From Ignelater luminosus (Eukaryota; Arthropoda; Insecta; Coleoptera; Elateridae): a stretch of 64,000 bases of DNA. The position numbers and the translations under genes were made by a program. The notes under the pieces were generated by a model. It ran no database searches. It was not told the origin of the DNA and saw nothing but the letters and a program-made list of their open reading frames with translations. Below are positions 51,201-59,729 of this stretch, in pieces. Numbering within the stretch: the first letter of the stretch is position 1; every line of letters starts with the position of its first letter. The DNA lies in contig VTPC01089669.1 in the NCBI GenBank assembly GCA_011009095.1, positions 434,001 to 498,000 on the forward strand. Direction: 5' to 3'.

Positions 51201-54200
51201 AAGATTTCTGAATAAACTGAAATGAATTATGGTGTCCCTCAAGGAAGTGTTTTGGCACCTATCCTTTTCACAATTTTTACGGCTGATCTTCCAAATTCTT
51301 TGCAACATCAATGGGATATTCACCAATATGCAGATGATACTCAAATATATAAATCGTGTTTACCAGAAAAAAGTAATGACTTAATTACAGAGCTCAATCT
51401 TAATCTGCAAAATATTCTAGAATGGTCGAAAAAGGACGGATTGCGTCTAAACTCTGAAAAAACCATCGTGATGTGTATTGGTACAAGAAATTTAATTTAT
51501 AAAGCTAAACAGAGTGCTAGAAACCAAATTATGTTAAATAATTCTATTCTAAATGCTAGTGAAAGTTCCCGCGATCTTGGATTAACTATAGACCATAATC
51601 TAAATTTTGAAAGGCATGTTGTCAAAAAGTGCAGCCAGTGTTACATGAAATTAAAGTCTTTGTGGAAATTTAAAGATATTTTACCGTCAAATGTGAAATG
51701 GAATTTAGTTGACGCCCTTATCTTACATCATCTTGATTACTGCAGTTCCGTCTATTTCAACTTTTTAACATCTCGAATGAAGAGTACCTTGCAAATTCTT
51801 CAAAATTGTTGTTTAAGGTTTGCATATCAAATTAATAAAAGAGAACACATTACGCCTCATTATAACAGTTTAAATATTTTAAAATTGGAAAATAGATTTA
51901 CACTTTTGTATGGAACGGCCCTATTTAATGTTTTAAAATCAAAAGAACCATATTATTTATATAAATTATTAGTTAAGCGATCAACAATAGATAGTTGTGA
52001 TTTACGTAACATGGATATGTATACAATACCTAAGCACAGAACTAACAAATTTAAATGTTGTTATGAATTTACAGCGCCTAAAATATTTAATAGTCATATA
52101 AATTTATTTCAAGAGTGTACTTCAACAGCTCAGTTCAAAAGACGTTTTAGAAATTGTTTATTAGATTTCCAGAAATTGTGATATTTAATTATTTGTTTAT
52201 TTTGTAAGGGAGAAAGTGAAAAACAGCCTTGCTGACCTTTTTTCCCATTGAACATTAATATCTTTCTTTTTTTTAAAAATATATATTGTATTATTACGTT
52301 CAATAAACATTATTATTATTATTATTATGATTAATAAAGATAAAAAACAAAAAAAACACTCAAATATCGAAGAGACAAACAATTTTATGACTAGCTGATG
52401 TGAGCATGTAAAATATTCATTTATAGAGTAAAAGCTCTTTTCCAATATAAATAATCTTCAACTAGACTTAAAATTTTTAATATATTTGTACATAATTTTA
52501 AATTGTCAGATAAGGAATTTAAAATTCTAAGTCTAATACCGTTTGGGAGTTAGCAGTTACATTGCACCTTGCAAAATGCATAGAAAAGAAATCGTTCTGT
52601 CTTTGTTATAGTTCTAATAATTTTGTTTCTATAAATGTAAATACGTATTTCAAAAATATTCATAGAAACTACAGTTAAGATGCTGAATGTTTTAAAAAGA
52701 ACACAACAAGATTCTCTATGTGAAACATTAGCTATGGTGCTCACTATTCGTTTCTGTGCCAAAAAGACAAAGTTAACAGATGATGTGTTACCTCATAAAC
52801 AAATACCATAAAACATAGTCGGAAATCAATTTGCGTATAATACACGGATATAATTTGATCTTCATTTAGTACATCACGTACATGTCTAAAAGCATAAACA
52901 AAAGAAGACAAATTTGAAGTTAATATCTTAAAATGATATTTAAAATTCATAGTACTATTTACATAAATTCCTAAAGATCTGATGGCACTAGCAGTACTGT
53001 CTATGCTGTCATTTTTAATTCAAAATTGATATCATTGATATTTTTATTTTGAGTATTATGAAATCGTGTGACTTGAGTTTTATCAGCATTAAAATATAAG
53101 TCAATACTCTGCAGGTAATTTACTTTTATAGTCACCGTTGCACTGCAATTCTCTTTAAAAATATTTTCTTTTCTTGAATAAATAAAACAGGACCCAACAC
53201 TGAGTTATGCGAAACCCCCATCGTGATAGATAATGTGATGATAATTTTGATGTTTTTTTTATAATAACTTTTAAAATGTTCCCGATTGCTGAGAAAAGAC
53301 TTAGCCAACTAAGGATAACTCTTCTTATGCCATACTTAGATAATATAGACAAGAGCTTACTATGATTGACGTAGGCAAATGTCCTGCTTAAATCACAAAA
53401 GTGGGTATTCGCCAGCCCCACTGCAGTCCATAATGTTATTATAAAAAACTGTATTCGTGGAGCTTTCAGGACGAAAACATGTTCGTTTGGTGTCAGAATA
53501 TTGTGTTTCTCAATGAATTTAAATAGGCAGGCATATTCGAATATCTTTCATAAACTTTCAGATACCGTTATCAGTGTATAATTCATTAACAATAAGGGAT
53601 CATCCTTTCCAAATATTGGAATGACCTTTTCTGTTCTTAATTTTTCGGGAAAACACTTGTTTCAGAAGACTTGACTGAAGCTCGGAATTAAATCCTGCTA
53701 ACAGAGCCTCAATCAAGAAAGTAAACGTATAAAAGCAGCTTTTGTCCTATATTTGGAATATTATTTTGATAATTACGACAAAATTATTATAAAAATGGCA
53801 TATTTAATAGTTATATTCCAAGTGCATATGAATATTCGGGTATTTGGAGTTTACATTTACTCTCCTGACTGGAGTTCTCTTAGGATTTTTAATTTCGAGC
53901 TTTAGTTATAACTATTAAGTAATTTTCCAAGACACCTTTAAACTTTTTGTAATTAAGAACTTTTTTGCCCAATGGAAATTTGTTATAGAATTTAATGGCA
54001 TTATACAGGATGTTCAGGAAGTATGTTGGAAACTTTAAAGGTTTATTCCTCAACTCAAAACAAACCAAAAATCCCTAAACCACTTCTTTCAAAAACACGT
54101 ATTAACCAGGCACCACAAAAGTCCATCAATGTTTGACAATAGCTGTAAAATAGCCTAAATTCTTGTAAGCTTTTTATTGTTTCACTGACAAAGAGGTACA

Positions 54201-57200
54201 TTAGGTAAGCTGTGTATTTTTGACAAGCTTATGTCAACATCTTCAGTAATTCTAAACAATTACGTAGATCACTATGTGTATGAAATAGTTAGAGGTAATG
54301 CAGATACAGCTGTCTGCAGATTGCAAATTTTCTTCTACATCTGTATTTATTTGCTTACAATAATGTTTCTGGAAAATGGGTATGGTTTAACCTCAATTTG
54401 TAGATTGAACATTCACTGTAAATTCTTTTCTAAATAAGAATTTATAAAAACCTACTTTTCTCCATGTTTAGTATACTTAACATCTTTGAAATAAAGATAA
54501 CGAAGAATGAAGCACATTCAGCATGTAGTTATAACAAAAGTACTGACAGAGCACATAAGGCTTTTAGATATCGGTTCAGCTAAGAGATGTAGAATATTTC
54601 TCTGTAAGCCGAGCATGTTGTAAATGATCCCAATTGGGATTTACATCAATTTTTCATACTTAACCAATCAAGTATTATAATTTTATGGGAAATGTGGTCA
54701 TAATGACATAGCCTGTAAACAAATTGATAGCATCAGTTTTGAACTTTTTGGATATGATATTTATCACTGATATGACCATACCTGAAGTTACAGAATTGAA
54801 ATTTGATAAAATTTACTACTTTTATTTCCTAGAGTATTTAGAAAGAAATAGGACAATGCTTAATAATAGATTTCAGGAATTAAAATAGATCAATTGAAAT
54901 TAATTTGCCATAGGAAAATTACTTCCTTAGAAAGTTATAGATATTTTGTATTAATTCAAAAATTATTGATTCAGTTTACTTAGAATTTGGCCCATCTGCG
55001 TTTTTAAGGTAAACAAATAAAGTGATGTTATTTGTTTATGACTTCTAAACAAGTGAAAAAATATTTAATGCATATCAAGTCATAATGATAACAATAATTG
55101 AAGATGTAAACAGCATTACACAAGTTTTTGATCTTCCTTTGTTTTGCATATGCCATTTGCACTTTTTATTATTGTTTTTATTGAAACTGATAATCATTAA
55201 AATTATTTCACAGGTCTAGTGATTACTGTATACTATACTAACGTATGATACAATGATTTTGGACATCGGCAGATATGGATTTGTTCATTTTAAAAATCAA
55301 ATAATGTAGAGGAGTCCCACATTTGCACAGTACTATTGACCTGCCATTTATTTTCTTGATACAAGTATGTGGCTCATTAAAGATTATTTATTCTAAAAAC
55401 TTACCTACTGTATACAAGTTTTGTTTTGTAGATATATTGAAAAAAAATAATAAATTGCTTTGCATATCTGCTATCTTAATACAAGTTTTTGTCTTGGTAA
55501 TTTATTGCATTTTTTAGATTTCAAGTGTGCATTTATTATTATTTACAGTTTTTAAAAGCTGACTATACTTATAATGCATTTCTGTATATTATATCCTTAT
55601 TTTGTGTGCATATTTTGCATCTTTTCCTTACATATCTTCTGATCTGTAATAACAGTAATAACGGTACCAATATTAATATATCTCATAAAAACAATACTTT
55701 TATGTTTACAATCAAGAGAAACAAATAACAATATTTCCAGGTGGGGCTCGAACATATTTCAAGCACTCTGGCCACCTCTTTAGATATGAACATATACATA
55801 TAATTATATTAAGAAATTTTAAGTTTTACTGTGTGTTAATTATTTGTGCATATGTATACGCACACTGCTTATATAGGGTGTAGAATTAGTTTACACATCA
55901 TAGGAATTTCAATAGTAAATTTTTCAATGTCCAGGTATTTGCTCCCCCAATTATTTTAGAGCAGAAATGTAAATAAGATTTTTGTACAGAAAGAAATACT
56001 GCACATGTACATGTCATTATTTATTTTCCATTTTCTAAAACTGAAAGCATCATGGAATTATTTTAACAAAACATATTTTATTGTTTGCCTGTGTATCAGT
56101 TTAATTATTAAGCATGGTATTATAATAGATTTTTGTTGTTAGCTCTTACTGCGATTATTCATTTTGTATTATTTTAATCTTTCTCCCAAGTTTCAGAAAG
56201 ATAAGAATAACAAATAATAATAGGTGCAAGTGTAACCCAATTTACACTTTTACTCTAAAATAATTAGGGAAGCAAATAATAATAATACAACCTATTCCAA
56301 ACCCTGTATACAAAGAAACTTCCTTAAGAAAATGTATTCTTCTTATATAATTTATTAACTAAGCCCATCTGATTAATCATAAACCCTTCTGTATGTGTCA
56401 GTTTCAATCTAGATTGTTTTTCAGTTTTTGACATTTGAAAACTAACAAAAGAAATATCCTAAATTAAACAAAATATTATTCATACAATATTTGAAGAAGC
56501 TGTAATTCACAATGTTAGATTTCATGTCATATATTTTTAAAAAAATTTCAAGTAATGTATAGCTGCACATCTTGTATATACAAATATATTCAAGTCTAGA
56601 TGATATAATAACAATAAATCAGAGTGCAAAGAAACAAACCACTTTTCCATTTCCTCTGAAGCTTAGCCAATTCACTTCATGCAACAAATTAACAGGTATT
56701 ATTTACAACTTGGTTATTTTATGGCTTTTTTATTGGTTGAAAGTGTTAATAAGCTATTGTTAAGACTTAGTTTAAGTCATTGTTTTAACTGTATATAACA
56801 AAAAATACTATTTATGTCTAGACAGTTTTAAATCTGTAGCTGGAGGTCTATCCTTTTCCTGCGTCAACATTATCAATCACTTTAACAAATAAATTATTAA
56901 TAGTAATTGTAGTAATTGCTAAATTTATTAAATTCATTATATTTAAAAAACATGTAATATATTTTACATATGAGTAAAACACTCTCCATGTTTTTTATTT
57001 TGTTTATAAATTAGCTTTAACAAAATGCCCTGTTGTATTATATTATATTATATATTATTCAAGTCGGAAGGTGAAAATGAAACTTACCGACAGCTTTTAT
57101 TTTAATCTTATGGCATAGAATAAAAGTATTATATTAAATTACCAAGTGCTATGTTATGCTGTTTTGTATTACACAGTTATATTATAACTGAATATCATAA

Positions 57201-59388
57201 TTATTTTTTACAATTGAAGGGTATAAGGAAAGAACAGGATTAAAGTCACATTTTCATAGTTTATAGTAATTAAGCATTTTATAGAGTTTGAATTCTTAGA
57301 ATTTCTTGTTTCTCTACTTCTTGAAATGCTTAATTCTAAAAACAAGAAAATGTGACTAAGCCTTTTCTTTCCCTGTACTTTTCTTTACTGCCTATTTGTA
57401 TGTTGAGTCCTCTAGTTTACAGATTTTATAATAATTGTATCTTCAACTAAATGTTTTCATTCTCAAATTAAAATTATAAGCCAGAAATTTTTAAGATACC
57501 TTGTGTGCTTTATTGTATTAAGATTTACAATATATCTAATATGTTTTTAATATTTTTTTATCATTAATCTTTTTTTTTGCAGGAGCAGGGAGCCAATTTG
57601 ATTACATCAGAAACAATTTGTCAGCAGAAGAAAAACTTACTAACATGGCTCATTAACCAGTATTTAACTTCGATATTATTTAAACCATTTATGAAAATTG
57701 CATTATGTTTGACATATGCAGTATTAATTATATTTTGTGTTTTCAATGGTCTAAAACTAGAGTACGATGTGCGCTTGTCTGCATTTCTTCCAAAAAACAC
57801 TCAGGAATACAAGTACCTGGAAGCACAAAATCGTTTCTTTGGTTTTTATAACTTTTATTTGGTTACAACTGAGCTAGAATATCCTCTGAATCAGCCACTG
57901 CTGTATGAATATCATTCTTCATTAACAAAAGTTGCTCATGTATTAAAAGATTCCAACGGAGGATTAAATATGAACGATTTTTGGTTGGCCAATTTCCGAG
58001 ACTTTTTAGTTGATCTCCAACAGGAATTTGATGAAAATCGTTTGAAGAATAGCGTTAGTAATGAAAAATGGTATCCGAATGCAACTGAAAAAGCAGTATT
58101 AGCCTTCAAATTATTAGCACAAACAGGTGTAATAGAGTATCCTGTCGATAAAAGTCAGATTTTCAACAAAAGACTAGTAAGCAATGGAATTATAGATCCG
58201 AAATCATTTTATAATTATTTGTCAGTATGGAACTGCAATGACCAGATGTCGTATTCTAGTTCACAAGCTAATCTTACACCAAAACCTTTCCAGTATTACA
58301 GTTCAAAGACTGAATTTGACCTGAAAATCCCCAAATCTCAACCACTTGTATATACACAAATGCCTTTCTACCTCAAGAATCTTAGAAGCACCAGTAAGAT
58401 TGTGGAAACTTTAAAAGAAATTAGAGAAATTTCAAATACTTTTAACAATCGCGGGCTTAAAAATTACCCAATAGGACTTATATTTTCATTCTTTAACCAG
58501 TTCCTAATGTTAGATAGACTATTAGCAGTGCAGCTTGCTCTCACAATAGTAGCATGTTTTATAATCTCTTGTGTATTAGTGAATTGGACAAAACTGTGGT
58601 GTTCGTTATTTAGCACTTTATTTAGTTTATTGCTCATGTGCCTGATGAATATAAATGCGCTCAGTGGAACCCTTGGTGCATTTCATTTTGTAATTGTTAG
58701 CAGAAATGTAACGTTACTTATAACAGGTTTCTTAAGTGGTATTGGAACTCGTGAACGACGAGTGAGAATGTCATTGGAAATAAATGCAGAACCTATTTTA
58801 AAAGGTGATATAGGTCTATTAATATGTACCATTGTATTAACTACATCTCCATTTGAATTTATTCAATATCAAATTTTTACCTTATTATTGATATCAATAT
58901 GTGGTTCTGCAGTCAATTCGTTAATATTTTATCCAATTCTATTGGTATTAATTGGACCAAAATCAGAATTGCAACCTTTAGAACACAGTGATCGTATATC
59001 AACACCACCTCCACCACCCCCACCTCCAGCTCCACCTCGTGTTCCATCATATACTAAACCACCTCGTAGGAATACAACAAAAACCACAAGAGAACCTAGT
59101 CTTACCACTATTACTGAAGAGAGCTGTAATCAAAGCATTGTTGTGGAACCTCAAGTAACTGTAGAGTATAGCAGTCCAGAATCAAGTTCGAGTGGACCAT
59201 TTACAACTAAGGTTACTGCTACAGCTAATATAAAAGTGGAAGTGGTAGCACCTATGTATAGACCTAAGTGTAGCGGTTGTCGAAGAACTAATAAGTGTAG
59301 TCACCATAAACAACAATGTCATTGTTGTAAACAAGACTCTGATAGTAGTGACAGTAGTGCTGAAGCTGAACCAAATAGAAACAGCTAG
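24105..59388 (+). CDS. ptc: Patched, Hedgehog receptor (five coding exons, about 1,179 aa)
   Basis: Exons 24105-24212, 40183-40709, 41806-42286, 42350-42967 and 57583-59388; all junctions have GT-AG signals and matching phases. Patched is a 12-TM, RND-type sterol transporter-like protein that represses Smoothened and is inhibited by Hedgehog. Landmarks shared with Drosophila Ptc in order: SDLY(T/I)RT(G/S)WVDA, AGKVLFV...FCVGLKSA (TM1), ITPLDCFWEGS-like block, CYGFAAKYMHWPE(D/E)LIVGGA, sterol-sensing domain (about residues 402-553), ARLFGFY-like NRFFGFY, FDLKIPKS, TSPFEF, DRISTP, SLTTITEE and KVTATANIKVE. The length is slightly below Drosophila (about 1,286 aa), mainly from shorter loops and tail. 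Oddities: Arg473 in TM4 and Arg952 in TM10 replace the acidic relay positions; the C-terminal PPxY ligase-binding motif is reduced to VPSY; a Cys/His cluster (residues 1141-1160) ends the protein. Ci/Gli sites in intron 1 suggest pathway feedback. Confidence 0.95.
29057..29938. mobile_element. Non-autonomous Tc1/mariner-like element, 882 bp
   Basis: Termini CAGGGTGATTCCGAAATAAA (from 29057) and the reverse complement ending at 29938 match over about 34 bases with one mismatch, then continue with weaker similarity. Both ends are flanked by TA, the target duplication of the Tc1/mariner superfamily. The interior has no transposase-like frame, so it must have been moved in trans. Near-identical terminal repeats suggest a comparatively young insertion. 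Confidence 0.85.
37141..37149 (-). promoter_or_regulatory. Perfect Ci/Gli consensus site
   Basis: GACCACCCA on the plus strand (TGGGTGGTC on the minus strand), the optimal binding word of the Ci/Gli zinc-finger factors. It lies in intron 1 of patched, a direct Ci target in Drosophila. As a lone nine-mer it could be chance; the pair near 40.1 kb makes it more credible. Confidence 0.4.
40115..40154 (+). promoter_or_regulatory. Ci/Gli site pair flanking a CRE, upstream of patched exon 2
   Basis: Two perfect Ci/Gli words TGGGTGGTC at 40115-40123 and 40146-40154 (31 bp apart, within duplicated ACTTGGGTGGTCT) flank a perfect CRE palindrome TGACGTCA at 40128-40135. The cluster ends 28 bases before exon 2. 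It sits in a locally G+C-rich segment (about 39.96-40.18 kb), so it may be an intronic enhancer or an alternative promoter. In Drosophila, Ci acts directly on patched as a feedback target; use here is inferred from the words alone. Confidence 0.65.
40183..40709 (+). CDS. ptc: patched coding exon 2
   Basis: Acceptor CTGTTGCAG|GGC; donor ATACC|GTAAGT, phase 2. Residues 37-211: GKANGDRG linker, TM1 (about 69-85, KVLFVSLLIIATFCVGL) and the first part of extracellular loop 1, including DPDVGLLHP(R/Q), W-RLKDICQSPS and TPLDCFWEGSKLLGPE, all strongly conserved with insect Ptc. Frame open upstream of the acceptor is intronic chance and lacks an ATG. Confidence 0.93.
41806..42286 (+). CDS. ptc: patched coding exon 3
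   Basis: Acceptor TTTATAG|GTACGG; donor CCCAA|GTAAGC, phase 0. Residues 212-372: rest of extracellular loop 1 with KPCLDPRDPEC, TAPNRNS, GCYGFAAKYMHWPEDLIVGG, LQTVVQLMGEHDLYEFW and HHIGWSQEKAS. Found by splice signals and homology; only its 3' part is open from an ATG. Confidence 0.93.
42350..42967 (+). CDS. ptc: patched coding exon 4 (sterol-sensing domain)
   Basis: Separated from exon 3 by a 63-bp intron (42287-42349). Acceptor TATTTCAG|GAA; donor GATCCG|GTAAGT, phase 0. Residues 373-578: TM2-TM6, i.e. the sterol-sensing domain, with SAGLGVCSLLGLP, VLPFLTVGLAMRELFLL (TM4), and FLAAAVVPIPALRVFCMQ. The TM2-TM3 loop is about eight residues shorter than in Drosophila. In TM4 the G-x-x-x-D(D/H) motif reads GLAMRE: Arg473 (codon 42650-42652) replaces the Asp. 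A short cytoplasmic linker with Asn repeats (NNNNGDP) ends the exon. Confidence 0.95.
47188..47305. mobile_element. Hairpin MITE, copy 1
   Basis: Perfect 25-bp inverted arms (47211-47235, starting ATCAAGTTACAATGATAACA, and 47259-47283) around a 23-base loop. Weaker inverted matches extend outward (GTGAAAAATTATTT against AAATAATTTTTTAC). A second copy is at 55052-55215. Non-coding; the transcript would fold into a near-perfect hairpin. Confidence 0.75.
49461..52181 (+). pseudogene. LINE ORF2 (endonuclease-reverse transcriptase) with one in-frame stop
   Basis: A single frame runs from 49461 (after TAA at 49458) to TGA at 52179-52181, broken only by TAA at 51213-51215, just before the GVPQGSVL block of the RT. 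No frameshift was found. The two halves are about 584 and 321 codons. Target-primed reverse transcription would need the whole RT, so this copy is predicted inactive unless the stop is an error or is read through. The minus-strand open frames in the same interval are its antisense. Confidence 0.85.
49461..52330 (+). mobile_element. Non-LTR retrotransposon (CR1/Jockey-type LINE), nearly intact
   Basis: Plus strand, same sense as patched. An APE-type endonuclease (SESWLCPDFP, VVVGDINIDL, SATLIDIICVS, VTDHML) is followed by a reverse transcriptase (LRPISILPTMSKILEKV, QSGFRKHHSTTTAML, LLDYNKAFDVVN, VPQGSVLAPILF, YADDTQIY, LRLNSEKT) and the usual C-terminal region. The 3' UTR ends in an (ATT)n run at about 52309-52329. 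The 5' end is truncated or diverged near the start of the endonuclease; no ORF1 is present. Few disabling changes imply a fairly recent insertion. Confidence 0.88.
52750..53720 (-). pseudogene. Decayed LINE reverse transcriptase, antisense to patched
   Basis: Minus-strand frames, several times shifted, give FPEKLRTEKVIPIFGKDD, IEKHNILTPN, then GLANTHFCDLSRTFAYVNHS (RT block with F-x-D-L-S-x-x-F-D-x-V-N-H), and farther on LYFNADKTQVTRFHNTQ (thumb-region LNxxKT). This is an RT of another CR1/Jockey-like family than the neighbouring intact element. Many stops and shifts show age. Confidence 0.7.
55052..55215. mobile_element. Hairpin MITE, copy 2 (diverged)
   Basis: Left end GTGAAAAAATATTTAATGCA...ATCAAG...ATAATGATAACAATAATTG matches copy 1 at 47190-47240; the right end ATTAAAATTATTTCACAGGT mirrors the left end. 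The interior is longer and different. Ends near GACC/GGTC-like flanks in both copies. Confidence 0.5.
57583..59388 (+). CDS. ptc: patched coding exon 5 (TM7-TM12 and cytoplasmic tail)
   Basis: Acceptor TTTTTTTTGCAG|GAG at 57582/57583, stop TAG 59386-59388; residues 579-1179. TM7 about 616-637, second large extracellular loop with NRFFGFYNFYLVTTE, WLANFRDFL, ECWFPNA-like EKWYPNATEKA, FYNYLSVW, EFDLKIPKSQPLVY(T/A)QMPFYL; then TM8-TM12 with GTRERRVRMS, TSPFEF and the DRISTP junction. TM10 has Arg952 (codon 58702-58704) where human PTCH1 has Glu. The tail has a Pro run, VPSY, SLTTITEE, SIVVEPQVTVE, KVTATANIKVE and a Cys/His-rich end (residues 1141-1160) followed by an acidic Ser stretch. Confidence 0.95.
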   Translation, partial: EQGANLITSETICQQKKNLLTWLINQYLTSILFKPFMKIALCLTYAVLIIFCVFNGLKLEYDVRLSAFLPKNTQEYKYLEAQNRFFGFYNFYLVTTELEYPLNQPLLYEYHSSLTKVAHVLKDSNGGLNMNDFWLANFRDFLVDLQQEFDENRLKNSVSNEKWYPNATEKAVLAFKLLAQTGVIEYPVDKSQIFNKRLVSNGIIDPKSFYNYLSVWNCNDQMSYSSSQANLTPKPFQYYSSKTEFDLKIPKSQPLVYTQMPFYLKNLRSTSKIVETLKEIREISNTFNNRGLKNYPIGLIFSFFNQFLMLDRLLAVQLALTIVACFIISCVLVNWTKLWCSLFSTLFSLLLMCLMNINALSGTLGAFHFVIVSRNVTLLITGFLSGIGTRERRVRMSLEINAEPILKGDIGLLICTIVLTTSPFEFIQYQIFTLLLISICGSAVNSLIFYPILLVLIGPKSELQPLEHSDRISTPPPPPPPPAPPRVPSYTKPPRRNTTKTTREPSLTTITEESCNQSIVVEPQVTVEYSSPESSSSGPFTTKVTATANIKVEVVAPMYRPKCSGCRRTNKCSHHKQQCHCCKQDSDSSDSSAEAEPNRNS

Positions 59389-59655
59389 CATTGTGTTACC
59401 TTTAGTTAGATAGAATATTAAAGTAGCTTTAACATGTATATTACTTGATGTTTATAATGCATATATGTAGGTATGTATAGTAACTTCATTTATTTATTTA
59501 AAAAAAAGACAGCATTGTACAATTGCATTTCAAGTACATATGATATATATATATATATATATTCATATATATATATATATATAGATTTTGAAATATATTT
59601 TTAGTGATATTATTTATATTTACTTCTTAATAATAATATTCTTACAAATTTGTTT
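59389..59655. other. Convergent 3' ends of patched and the acyl-CoA synthetase
   Basis: The two stop codons are 267 bp apart on opposite strands, so the mature 3' UTRs must be very short or overlap. No canonical AATAAA was identified for either gene. The gap contains the (TA)n tract at 59541-59583. Confidence 0.7.
59541..59583. repeat. (TA)n microsatellite
   Basis: Two TA runs separated by TTCA, symmetrical and able to form a cruciform; in the short gap between the convergent genes. Confidence 0.85.
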
Positions 59656-59729
59656 TTAAGTATATAATTTTTCTATAATATCGGCATATTTGGTAATCAC
59701 TATGTTTCTTCGAACTTTCATTGTAGGAC
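59656..59729 (-). CDS. bgm: Acyl-CoA synthetase, last coding exon
   Basis: A 74-bp exon found from the splice junction: GAGTTAG| at 62200 joined to |GTCCTACAATG at 59729 (acceptor TTTTTTCATAG) restores GELGPTMKVRRN, then YADIIEKLYT and TAA (59656-59658). The GELxPTxKxRR motif is the conserved lysine-containing C terminus of the enzyme family, so this exon completes the active site. Confidence 0.9.

Larger units (their letters stand above)
42968..57582 (+). other. patched intron 4 (14,615 bp)
   Basis: No coding exon seen; phases of exons 4 and 5 (0/0) join directly. Contains a hairpin MITE pair (47.2 and 55.1 kb), a nearly intact sense-strand LINE (49.46-52.33 kb), a decayed antisense LINE (52.75-53.72 kb), and a tRNA-like 3' sequence in the minus sense at about 55739-55785 (GTTCGAGCCCCACC). 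Splicing ends at a T-rich tract and TTTTTGCAG. Confidence 0.6.
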
